From NCBI GenBank assembly GCA_019454045.1, contig SKCR01001873.1, positions 1 to 64,000 of the forward strand: 64,000 nucleotides of DNA, given 5' to 3'. The DNA comes from Zanthoxylum bungeanum. Taxonomy: Eukaryota > Streptophyta > Magnoliopsida > Sapindales > Rutaceae. This document shows positions 21,511 through 30,970 of this stretch, piece by piece. The position numbers and the translations under genes are program-made. Each line of letters starts with the position of its first letter. Positions within the stretch are counted from its first letter, which is position 1. The notes below the pieces were generated by a model. It saw only the letters and a program-made list of their open reading frames with translations, did no database searches and was not told the DNA's origin.

Positions 21511-22628
21511 CAACATATGTTAATAATGGTCTTTATATTTTGAATATAAATGAATCTCAAACATATAACATGACAAACAAAAGGTTCAAATTGAGTAAAA
21601 CAGATGAGACTTGTTTGTGGCATTGTCTTATGGGACACATTAATAAAACTCGTATATCCACTCTTTCGAAGAATGGATACTTGGAAGGATTTGATCCTAA
21701 TTCATATGATGTATGTGAATCTTGTTTATTAGGCAAAATGCCTAATACACCTTTTAGTGGTAAAGGTGTACGTGCCACCGATTTGTTAGCCCTCGTTCAA
21801 AGTGACGTATGTGGGCCCATGTCTAGCCAAGCTAGAGGTGGATATGAATACTTCGTAACCTTACGGATGATGCATCACGTTATGGTTATGTGTATCTTAT
21901 GAAACAGAAGTCGGAAACTTTTGAGAAATTCAAAGAGTTTCGACATGAAGTAGAAAAAAAGACTGGTAAAACTATTAAATATTACGGTCGGACCGTGGTG
22001 GAGAATACTTAAGCAATGGGTTTCTAGATTACTTAAAAGAATATGGTATTCTTTCACAGTGGAATCCTCCTGGAACACCTCAATTGATTGATGTGTCCAA
22101 ACGGAGAAACTGAACTTTGTTGGACATGGTAAGGTCAATGATGAGTCGCAAAAGAGCTACCAATTTCCTTCTCGGGATACATATTAAACCGTGCAATACT
22201 TATTTTGAATAAGGTTCTGTCAAAGTCTATTGGACATACCCCATATGAAATATGGACAGGAAAGAAACCGGGTTTCTCATTCTTGAAGATTTGGGGATGC
22301 TGGGCATACGTTAAACGTTTGGATGAACCAAACTAGAACCCAAATCAGATAAGTGCCTATTGTAGGTTATCCTAGGGAAACCAAAGGATATTACTTCTAC
22401 AACCCACAAGAGAACAAAATATTTGTTGTTCTTCATGAAGTTTTCCTCAAAAATGAATTCATAGATGCAGTGATAAGTGGGAGGAAAGTAGAACTCGATG
22501 AAAATCAGAGTGATACTGTTCCTGACACCGAAACCCTCACGGAACACGAACATTCCATCAGGGATGAGACCGTACCACAATATTCTAATACACAAGAACT
22601 GCGTAGGTCGGAGAGAGTCAGAAAATAA
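21511..22628 (+). pseudogene. pol: Copia F integrase
   Basis: In order: a GAG-pre-integrase segment (ETCLWHCLMGHINKTRI, CESCLLGKMPNTPF, giving the HHCC zinc site), then LVQSDVCGPMSSQARGGYEY with the first catalytic Asp. After a shift comes the second part of the core (near 21990-22100, GGEYLSNGFLDYLKEYG), and then the C-terminal module near 22280-22400 (KIWGCWAYVKR, VGYPRETKGYYFYN). The last open piece ends SERVRK at 22628. Several stops and shifts make it inactive. Confidence 0.87.
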
Positions 22629-23183
22629 CCTGAGAGGGATGGGTTTCTGATCTCACCTCATATAGATATTAATCTTATTGAGGAAGATGAACCAGCTACA
22701 TATGACGATACAAGGTATCGACTCCGCTTTATGGTAAGAGGCCATGAAGTCTGAAATGGATTCCATGTATACCAACCAAGTTTGGACACTGGTTGATCCT
22801 ATTGGTTGTAAATGGGTCTTCAAGAGGAAGACAAACATGGATGGCAACATACAAACGTACAAAGCTAGGCTTGTAACGAAAGGGTATCGTCAACAACATG
22901 GTGTCGATTACGACAAAAGTTTTTCCCTTGTTGCCATGATGAAATCCATTCGGATAATGCTTGCTATTGCTACATATTTCGATTATGAAATATGGAAGTT
23001 GGACGTCAAAACCGCTTTCCGTAACGGAAACCTTTTGGAGGATTTTTATATGCAACACCCTGATGGTTTTTTCGTGCCAAAACATGAAAACAAGGTTTGC
23101 AAGTTAAATCGATCCATTTATGGATTGAAGCAAGCATCGCGTTCTTGGAACCAAAGTTTTGATGAGATCATAAAAAAATATGG
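22629..23183 (+). pseudogene. pol: Copia F reverse transcriptase, truncated
   Basis: The open frame 22744-23280 begins MKSEMDSMYTNQVWTLVD, then KWVFKRKTNMDGN, KARLVTKGYRQQHGVDY, LDVKTAFRNGNL and RSIYGLKQASRSWNQSFDE. It is clear copia RT but stops before the catalytic YVDD. After KKYG at about 23183 the sequence jumps into the middle of the 3' LTR. The rest of RT, RNase H and the first ~820 bp of the 3' LTR are deleted. Confidence 0.92.
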
Positions 23184-24202
23184 TATACTACGCCTGATAC
23201 AAATTATATATTCCTCGTTGAATATTTCTGGAGAATTGGGTAGGCACGGTGCTTTGCTAGAAGCCAATCATGTCTTGTAAATCGGTGAGAATGTGGTACA
23301 GGGTACGCAAGTGTTCAGATAGTCAGATGACCGTATTTACTGCCAACATATCCAGGAATCTCTTGGGTCGCTTCCCAAAGATTCACCAATGACATTTGAC
23401 TCGAACAAAATTAATTTGGGATTAATTATGAGAGAGAAAATTAATCTGAGATTAATTACGGTAAGAATTTATCTAGGATTAAATTCGTCTAGAAGAGAGA
23501 ACGCGATTAATTTAGAATTAATCGATTAAATAATATATTGGATATATTAATTGAAATCAGATTTCAATTCGGAATTAAAATTCTATTTTAATTTGGGCGA
23601 ACAAATTAATTTGGAATTAATTCGTAAGCGATTATCGTAATAATTTTGCTAGGCATTATTATTTAAATAAATTGGATTTAATTACATCGCGATGAAAAAA
23701 TTGTTTAATCGGATTAAACGAACCCGGGCCCAAAGTGTGTTGTGTAAGCCAACTTGAATTTTGAATTTAAAGTGGTGGGACCCACTTGACTTACATCAAC
23801 TAGTCATTAGATGATGAAAGTCGTTGGATGCATTTAATGCATTTTTCTTTCCAACACACTAAGTTTTGTTTTTGGAAAACATAACACATTAACTTGTTTT
23901 TTGGAAAAAACAAATCAACTATGCACTCTCCTCTTTCCTCTCTACATTGCCGATCTTCTCTTCTCATTGGAGGGCATGTTTTGTTTCAAAATTTGAGAAA
24001 GCTAGCACTTTGGGAGTCAATTAAAATTGATAGGGAAACTCATCCAAGAGTTTAGAACTCAACACAAAGCTTGGAGCTTCTACATCCAAAGAAAGTTTTG
24101 AATTTTCCAACCAATCAATGTAAGTATTCCGTAAATTTTCTTGACTTATTCACACACAAAAATCATGTTTAGGATCCTTGGCATGTCTTAGAGACACTAA
24201 AA
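23184..24202 (+). mobile_element. Copia F, 3' LTR (5' part deleted)
   Basis: Matches 17114-18120 closely. It ends CACTAAAA where the 5' LTR has CACTAACA. Only the last ~1.0 kb of the 1.83 kb LTR remains. Confidence 0.92.
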
Positions 24203-24974
24203 ACGTTGGCCATGAAATCAGCTAGTGCTTGAGACTTGATCGCTGTTCGTGGCTGATAAGTTATGTCATGTTCCCCTAGTTCTACTGCCCATTTGACCAG
24301 CCTCCCACAGAGTTCCAATTTATGGATTATGCTCTTCATGGGATAAGAAGTGTAGACTGTGATTGGATGTCCTTAGAAGTAAGGGCGTAGCTTCCGAGTT
24401 GCTTTTTCCAAGGCAAGTACTAGCTTCTCCATCCGATATAGCGAGTCTTTACGTCGAGCAGGGCTTTACTCACATAGTAGACTAAGAGTTGAGTCTCTTT
24501 TTCCTCTCTGATTAGGACTGCGCTGACAGCTCATTTAGACAGCCCAAGTAGACCTAGAGCCTTTACTATCACTAGCTTTGATAGGAATGGCGGAGTGCTC
24601 AGGTACCGCTTTAACTCTTTCAAAGCATCTTCACATGATGAGGTCAATTCAAAGTTCTTTGCTTTCTTGAGGGCAGAAAAACAAAAACATTTATATGTTG
24701 ATTTAGAGATAAACCTATTCAGAGCTGCCACTCTCGCCATAAATCGCATGACGTCTTTTAGGCTTGTGGGAGAGAGGATATCAATGATGGATTTAATCTG
24801 ATCAGGGTTGGATTCAATCCCTGTCGAGTGACCACATACCCTTGGAATTTTCCCTAAGCGACGCCGAAGTCACATTTAGTGGGAACTTAATGCCATACTT
24901 CCTTATTATGTCGAATGTCTGTTCTAAGTGCTCTAGATGTTGCTCGGTTTTTAATGACTTAACCAACGTGTCGT
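24203..24974 (-). pseudogene. pol: Element B RT end and first RNase H
   Basis: Minus-strand continuation of B pol between two insertions. From the right: TLVKSLKTEQHLEHLEQTFD and RKYGIKFPLN (the end of RT after the YIDD motif), MARVAALNRFISKSTYKC (connection), ALKKAKNFELTSSCEDALKE and RYLSTPPFLSKL (start of RNase H). Close to F it reads LGEHDITYQPRT and ALADFMAN, the end of the first RNase H. It is broken by stops and shifts. Confidence 0.9.
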
Positions 24975-25339
24975 TGATGAGTGATAAATGTATCACTATT
25001 TCCCACTCATTTAACTTAATGTTTTGTATAGTTTCTTGAGTTTTGTGAATATTTTGATGTGTTTTGTGTTATTTTGTAGATAAATAAAGTTTCAGGAGAT
25101 TCTGGAGGTGATTTGAAGCAAAACTGTGAAATTTGGTGAAATTTGGCAAAAAGGGTATTTTGGTAATTTTGGACGTCCCGACACAAATTTTGGTAATTTT
25201 GGACATCCCGACACCGAAATAAAGTTTCAAGATATTCTGGAGGTGATTTGGAGCAAAATTGTGAAATTTGGCGAAAGGGTATTTTGGTAATTTTGGGCAT
25301 CCCGATACCGAGGGTATTTTAGTAATTTAACCACCATGC

Positions 25340-25390
25340 CACGTGTCAAAGATTCAACGAGCCGTCATTTTTAGCACACCATGCCACGTG
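25340..25390 (+). promoter_or_regulatory. Paired G-boxes in G 5' LTR
   Basis: CACGTG at 25340-25345 and 25385-25390, each within GCCACGTGTC, an ABRE/G-box-like context. They lie about 110-160 bp upstream of the TATA box. The 3' LTR keeps both copies at 31338 and 31383. Confidence 0.6.
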
Positions 25391-25497
25391 TCGAAAATTC
25401 AGCGATCCAAAAAAATAATAATAAAAAAATAAAAATCAGAAAAATAATAAAATAATAAAAATCAGAAAAATAATAATAAAAAATAGATTTTTTTGCC

Positions 25498-25505
25498 TAT
25501 AAATA
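25498..25505 (+). promoter_or_regulatory. TATA box of G 5' LTR
   Basis: TATAAATA in the context GCCTATAAATAGATTT, preceded by an A-rich tract. The same sequence is at 31499-31506 in the 3' LTR. It is a plausible start of transcription for the element. Confidence 0.7.
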
Positions 25506-26821
25506 GATTTCGAATTTTTAGTTTCAAATGTACCTCTTCCTCTGAAATCCTTATAAATAAATTGAGAGTTCTTCATATTTTCTTCTTTATTCAGTTTTAT
25601 TTACGCTTTGTAGTAGTAATTCTATCCATCCATGAGGGGGTAACGTCTCTATGCTGAGGTAATAAGGTAATTCTTTTACTTTTGCTATTTAGATTAATCT
25701 CCCTTAAAATATAATATATAAACTATTTAAAATCTGAATTAATAAAAAGATACCGCCATTCTAGGCCGGTTGGTTATTCAATTTAAACTGGTTAAACCTG
25801 ACTTAATGAGGATACCGCCATTCTAGGTCGGTTGGTTTAAATTTATATTTCTGTTCCGCCTTATGGCTGGTATATTTGAATTTGACTTAATCAGGATACC
25901 GCCATTCCGGACGGTTGGTTTAAAATATCACAAGATTATATATTATATTATTGGGAGATATCTAAATAGTATATAGTAGAAGTTATTTCCTTTTACCTTA
26001 GCATTTCATTTATTTATTTTAATTACTTTCTGCAATTTCATTTTCTGTCTTTTAAGTTTATATCAGCTTTTATGTGTTGTAACTAAGTTAGTATTCTAGG
26101 GTGTGATGATTTCTAATATCACCGTATTAAAAAAGGGTTAGATTATAGTTGGGTAATTAAAAGAGTTATTTGTTGAGTCATAATCTTAATGCTTTTTATT
26201 AACCGATCACTAATAAAATTGATTAGGTAAACTTAAAATGAACTAGACATAGGGATTTTAAGTTTAAAACCTTAGTCTCAACAACTCACGATCTTCCTTA
26301 AGGATAGATAACCCTTTAATAGATTTCCTTACAGGATAGAATATACCTGTCAGGCGGGGGTAGTCATAATTGGAACTTAACCTTATGAATCTAGGTAATT
26401 TAATTGACATAGACATATGGTTCAATTGGATTATACTAGGTATTTGTAAATGATCATTCGAAAGAGGCTTTTACATAATTTAGTGTTCCGGATTAATAAT
26501 TCAATAATTATCCAACTATGATTTAACTACTTCATCTTTTAATTGATATTAGAAAGATTCACAACCCTAGATCTTTGAATCTTTTTATTTTCCTTAGTAT
26601 TTTCTTTTATCTTTTGTCTTTTTATTTATTTAGTAAATCTTAAATCAAATCATTTCAAGCAATCAATTCTCTTCTCCCTATAATTAGATATTTGTAAATA
26701 AATAGTATCAAAATTAATAACAACAGTAGGAATTAAGTCCTCGTGGGATCGATATTTTTATACTACTGAACGATACGTGCGCTTGCGTTATACGTGTGTG
26801 TTTTTACGCCGGTCAAGTTTT

Positions 26822-26839
26822 TGGCGCCGTTGCCGGGGA
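26822..26839 (+). other. Primer-binding site of element G
   Basis: TGGCGCCGTTGCCGGGGA, the PBS complementary to tRNA-Asp used by Athila-type elements, six bases after the LTR end. Confidence 0.93.
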
Positions 26840-26946
26840 CTTATTTTTCTTGAGTTATTAATTTTGAAACTATCAATTTACTTATATCTAATTTTTTCTT
26901 CTTTATTTTGTAATTTTTATTTCTTTTGTTTTCAGGTGATTAAAAA

Positions 26947-27524
26947 ATGGAACATTTTGAAAGATTACGAGCCTTACAAGAAGATACACCCCAAATCCGG
27001 AGCAACAGTCTAGTTTTCTGAGGCCTGTTGTCCAGCCCAACAACTATCACTGGAAGCCAGAATCAAGCAATACTACATTTGCTCAACAGAATGAAATGGG
27101 GAGATGTGTAATTTGTGATGGCAACCACCCGAGCGATCAATGTATTTACCTTTCAGAGTGGCAGAATTTTTGGAATCAACCAAGGTACGAAGAATCATCA
27201 CATTTTCCATCTTATCCACCATCTTCCTTCGATTCTTATCAAGAACCAGAACCATCTGAGGAAGATCAATTGATTCACATGTTCAAAGAACAAGTAGTTC
27301 GATTTGATGCACAAATTCAGAGTAACGCAGGATCCATACAGAGAATGACAGATCAGATCAGACAATTAATAGAAAACCAGAGCTATATACCTCAAGAATC
27401 ATTTTCAGATGAAGCCTCAGAGTACCAAACATTTCACGATGACACTTTAGCAAAAGAGGAGGCTGAGGAGAATCAAGAACCAGAGGATCAGTTCAGGAAC
27501 CCGAACCGCAAAGTCTCGATTTGA
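26947..27524 (+). pseudogene. gag: Element G gag remnant
   Basis: A short start, MEHFERLRALQEDTPQIR, stops at about 27020. Another frame then carries RCVICDGNHPSDQCIY, the CxxC...H...C knuckle typical of Athila gag. It continues into a glutamate-, glutamine- and serine-rich tail with DQLIHMFKEQVVRFDAQI, a heptad-like region, and ends at TGA 27522. The capsid core is missing, so this is the N- and C-terminal remains of gag around an internal deletion. Confidence 0.75.
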
Positions 27525-28692
27525 TTTCTATTTTTCAGATTCTGACGAGGATGAAACTGAGCTGTTTTGCCAACTGCATCAAAAATTGAGGATGAATATG
27601 TATTCTCAAACAAAAGAAACCATTCCAAATCTGTATTCTCAAAATAAGATTTGGAGATTCCATTGCACAAATGTTTGATAAGATCTACCTGAGCCAATCA
27701 TTTCAACCAGATCAGAGGATGAAGACCTAAAATCTAACATTTCTCCTCAGGTTGAAAATTTTGAAACATGTATTTCACAGATGACAGATGAAGAGCTGAA
27801 TGCAGAAATTTTCAAATACATCTGTGAAGAAAATGGAGCAAGAAACAGAGCAAATGGAGGAGCAAATGTCTGACTTTATTAAAGATCAGAGCATTCAGGA
27901 AAAACATCGCTGTTTTGGGGAGTACAATATAAAGATATCAACCAGAAGCTTGACAGAATGGAACTTCCATTCCAAGTCAAGCACCATACAAGACCTCCTG
28001 ATTTTCTTTCTTTCTTTTCAGGAACCACTGGAGCAACAAAGATTAAAAAGGTGGCACAAGCACTGAATGAGACAAAACTCTTTTTGCCACTTTACCGTTG
28101 GAAGAGACCCTTCAAAAGCAACGCTCACGGGATTGTCTTTGATCGGACATCCAAACGACGCTGAAACCTCCTTAACAGATAGATTTCAGTCACGTCTGGC
28201 TGAAGACGAAAAATTTAGCGCTAGCAGGGAGGCAACCCATGCAATTTGTTGTAATTTATTTTCATATTTTGTGTGAACTTTTTAAATTTTGTGTGTTATT
28301 TTGTAGGGAAAAGCACAAATGGAGCATTTTAAGACAGAAGGAATGGTGTTTGACAATCACAAAAAGGAGAGCTAATTCATTTGTGATGGCTGAGTAAAGA
28401 ATGATTTCTTGAGACGCATCCTAATGAATTTATACTAAGCAAGTGGCGTATTGCGTACACAATTCCGTTGCCTTAATTATTACTTTGATTCGCTTTTCTG
28501 TTGTAATTATCTTTATTTTCGTAGACAGGATCCAGACTTTTTGACCTTTCACGATTTCTTTTGTTGTTTAGCTAACAAGCTTCCTTTGGAAGATACTAGT
28601 GCTATTATTACTCACCCTTTTCAGGTACTATAAATTCAGCCCGTCATTGCACTTTTGAAGGCATCCATAGTTGAGAAAGAAATACATAAAAA
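27525..28692 (+). other. Degenerate internal sequence of G upstream of LOG
   Basis: Short broken frames (such as FSDSDEDETELFCQLHQK and MEQETEQMEEQMSDFIKD) look like decayed coding sequence. The words GCTAGCAGGGAGGCAACCC at 28219-28237 resemble the region after the coding part of Athila-like elements. A CTATAAATTC string at 28627 precedes the LOG start by about 60 bp. I cannot place the left edge of the captured DNA. Confidence 0.5.
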
Positions 28693-29343
28693 ATGGAAGC
28701 CACTTCAAGAAGACGAGTTGAGAACATCTGTGTGTTTTGCGGTAGTACTGTTGGTACTAAACCACAATACATAGAAGCAGCACAGGAATTGGGTCGAGTC
28801 TTAGTCGCAAGGAATATGCATTTAATATATGGCGGAGGCAATCTTGGACTACTGGGGATCGTTTCAAAAGCCGTACAAGAAGGAGGCAGTCATGTTTTGG
28901 GAATCATCCCAAAACCCTTGGCAGAGGCGAATCTTATTGGATCATCAAACGGAGAGGAACTGATCGTGCCAGGTATGTCTGAACGACTGGTAGAAATGAT
29001 TAACCGTTCTGATGCTTTTATTGCTTTGCCAGGTGGGTTAGGCACATTGGAGGAAATTTTTATAGTACTATCTTGGGCGAACCTGAACATACACCAGAAA
29101 CCGCTTGGATTGCTCAACGTTGATGGATTTTATGATTTTCTTTGTGTGTTTCTTGATGATGCTCGGAGAAATGGGTTCGTGTCAAACCTATGAAAGAACT
29201 CTTATTCACTGCCAGAACTGCACGGATCTAATTGATCAACTCGTAGCCTTTGAACCACAAGTTGACCCTATCATTTCAAAGATAAAATGGTCCGATGATG
29301 ATCGTGGTAAGAAGCGTCGAATAAATCTGGATCTTAACCTTTA
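28693..29343 (+). pseudogene. LOG: Captured LOG-like cytokinin riboside 5'-monophosphate phosphoribohydrolase
   Basis: LOG enzymes release active cytokinin bases from their nucleotide forms in the cytosol. The frame from ATG 28693 (good context, A at -3 and G at +4) runs 166 codons without a stop. Visible motifs: ICVFCGSTVGTKPQY (12-26, Rossmann start), LIYGGGNLGLLG (44-55), HVLGIIPKPL (67-76), GMSERLVEM with Arg98, and LPGGLGTLEE (112-121) with the family Glu121. NIHQKPLGLLNVDGFYDFL follows. The loop is PGGLGT, not the PGGYGT of classical LOGs, suggesting a divergent LOG subgroup. TGA at 29191 ends this frame. The expected tail continues first in one shifted frame (MKELLFTARTA) and then another (DLIDQLVAFEPQVDPII) to TAA 29341, fitting two single-base losses. 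The whole tract would be about 216 aa, normal for LOG, and has no introns, unlike usual plant LOG genes. Confidence 0.9.
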
Positions 29344-29533
29344 ATTTCCTGTAGAATTTCAGCCAACCAGGTACGATTTTCTAAACTCTTCTTCTACTTT
29401 TTAAGACATTGGGGACAATGTCTCATTTAGGTTTGGGGGTGAGGAATAGTTAATAGTACTTGTTTGTATTATGTTTTAGTTTTAGTCCAAAATGTTTCGA
29501 AAAATACAAAAAAATTAAAAATTAATAAAACAA
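29344..29533 (+). other. Element G sequence after LOG, with internal PPT-like tract
   Basis: GACATTGGGGACAATGTCTC at 29405 and TAGGTTTGGGGGTGAGG at 29428 resemble the end of the coding region in Athila-like elements. The rest is AT-rich. Confidence 0.6.
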
Positions 29534-29800
29534 AGGGCATATTTAAAGCTAGGTGATGGTTTGGTGTCTTCCTTCACTCACTACCTTTTTATAAGGAAAA
29601 GCTGTGGAGGCACCTAGATAATCATTCACTTGTAGCGTGTTGTGACAGACTAGTTTGGAGGACTCGTTGTTTATTCCTGACAACAAGCGATAAGAGCCTA
29701 AGAGGCTTGGGTATTTAAGTGAGCCTCGCTCCACCTTCCCTCTGGGGAATCTACAACGGGAAGTCCATTCGACAGTTAGTCACACACCGTAAACTGAGCC
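29534..29800 (+). repeat. Fragment of Tat-element leader inside G
   Basis: Matches the leader blocks of A (6061-6320, opposite strand), C (41160-41420) and D (61160-61410). Shared strings include GGAGGACTCGTTGTTTATTC and AGAGCCTAAGAGGCTTGGG. It is out of place in an Athila-type element and has no LTR or PBS with it. Confidence 0.88.
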
Positions 29801-30146
29801 TTTGATTAAACTTTTAAAAAAACATGTAAATTATAGTTTTATGACTAGTAGAAATGTGGTTGTTATGTTGACTAAAAAGATGAAATTGGTAAGAAATAGC
29901 TGTGTAAGGAATTTCCACTCCTGAGACGTATTTCAAACCTAATTCAAAACAAGTTAATTTTTGTTTATTCACTTTTGAATTATTAAATCTGTAAATTCTC
30001 CATAAAACTGACTAAAATGAATCTTCATATACTTAGTTAGCAGATATTATCAACATACATGGTAACATATGGACATAGGATAAAATTGAAATTTGTAATA
30101 TTCAGTGCTATAGTTTAATTGGAGAAGCATCTCAAAAAGTGATGGA

Positions 30147-30180
<34 letters not shown>

Positions 30181-30957
30181 GAGATCCGAGTTATTAAGTC
30201 TGTAGGGTGTTTTACACCTAGTGCCCTAAAACCAACTGGTTTGGGAGTCATTGGCCCAAAGCTCGTTACATGGATCAAAAATGATGAAAATTTATATATA
30301 TGTATATATATCTGAAGTCTGAGTAATTAAGTCCTTAGAGGTGTCTTAACACCTGATGCCCTAAAGCCAACTGGTTTGGGAGTCACCGACCTAAAGCTCG
30401 CTACATAGATGGAAGATATTGTATATAAATAAAAAATAGAGAAAAAAATCAAAGAAAAAAAATCAGAAAAATCAGAAATTTATTCCATTACTACAAAAGA
30501 TGTGAAATCTGATAAAACTTTAGGACAAAAATATTACTCTCTTATCAACTGCACTTATGACCGTTGTGGGCAAAAATGAGTTGTTTAATATTTTGTTGGC
30601 TGTGTATATGAAGAATGGTAAAAATAATCGGAGAATTTACGTATTTAGTAATTTAGAATGAAACAAAACAACTACTAAACTTGGAGTAGAGTTTCATCTA
30701 ATGGTCACTGACTTCTTTATTCTCTTTTCTCTTGTCTTTTTGCTTTTGTATGCATTAGTTTCACTTCATTTTTACTTTTATAAATGTTTGTGGGTATCAT
30801 TGCTGTAAACCTTCACGAGACTACAACTCGTCCACTAGGGACACCTAGGGGTTTAAAGGCTTGTTGCATATGCTAAATGCAATCGTGATCCCTACGAAAG
30901 TGGCTTAGTTAAATTTACTATGTTATTTTATTTTGCTCGAGGACTAGACAAAATGTT
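29801..30957 (+). other. Element G 3' untranslated region with repeats
   Basis: Contains a 30-base A run (30149-30178) and two ~125-bp repeats (30181 and 30311) with CCAACTGGTTTGGGAGTCA. A block near 30810-30950 ends in GCTCGAGGACTAGACAAAATG, familiar from Athila-like non-autonomous elements. No ORF. Confidence 0.75.
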
Positions 30958-30970
30958 AGGTTTGGGGGTG
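30958..30970 (+). other. Polypurine tract of element G
   Basis: AGGTTTGGGGGTG immediately before the 3' LTR, the position where plus-strand DNA synthesis is primed. Confidence 0.85.

Larger units (their letters stand above)
24975..26815 (+). mobile_element. Element G, 5' LTR
   Basis: Starts TGATGAGTGATAAATGTATC, ends CGCCGGTCA. It contains repeats of a TTTTGGTAATTTTGGACATC type (25140-25310), two G-boxes, a TATA box at 25498, and three copies of a GATACCGCCATTC repeat starting at 25749, 25811 and 25895. Confidence 0.95.

Noticed and set aside
28693..29193. LOG as an ordinary chromosomal gene
   Set aside because: It lies wholly between the PBS and PPT of a complete LTR element with a perfect target-site duplication, and has no introns.
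30149..30178. A30 run as the poly(A) tail of the captured LOG mRNA
   Set aside because: It is 800 bp past the LOG stop, beyond the Tat leader fragment, and adjoins Athila-type 3' repeats that are often A-rich. More likely a simple repeat.
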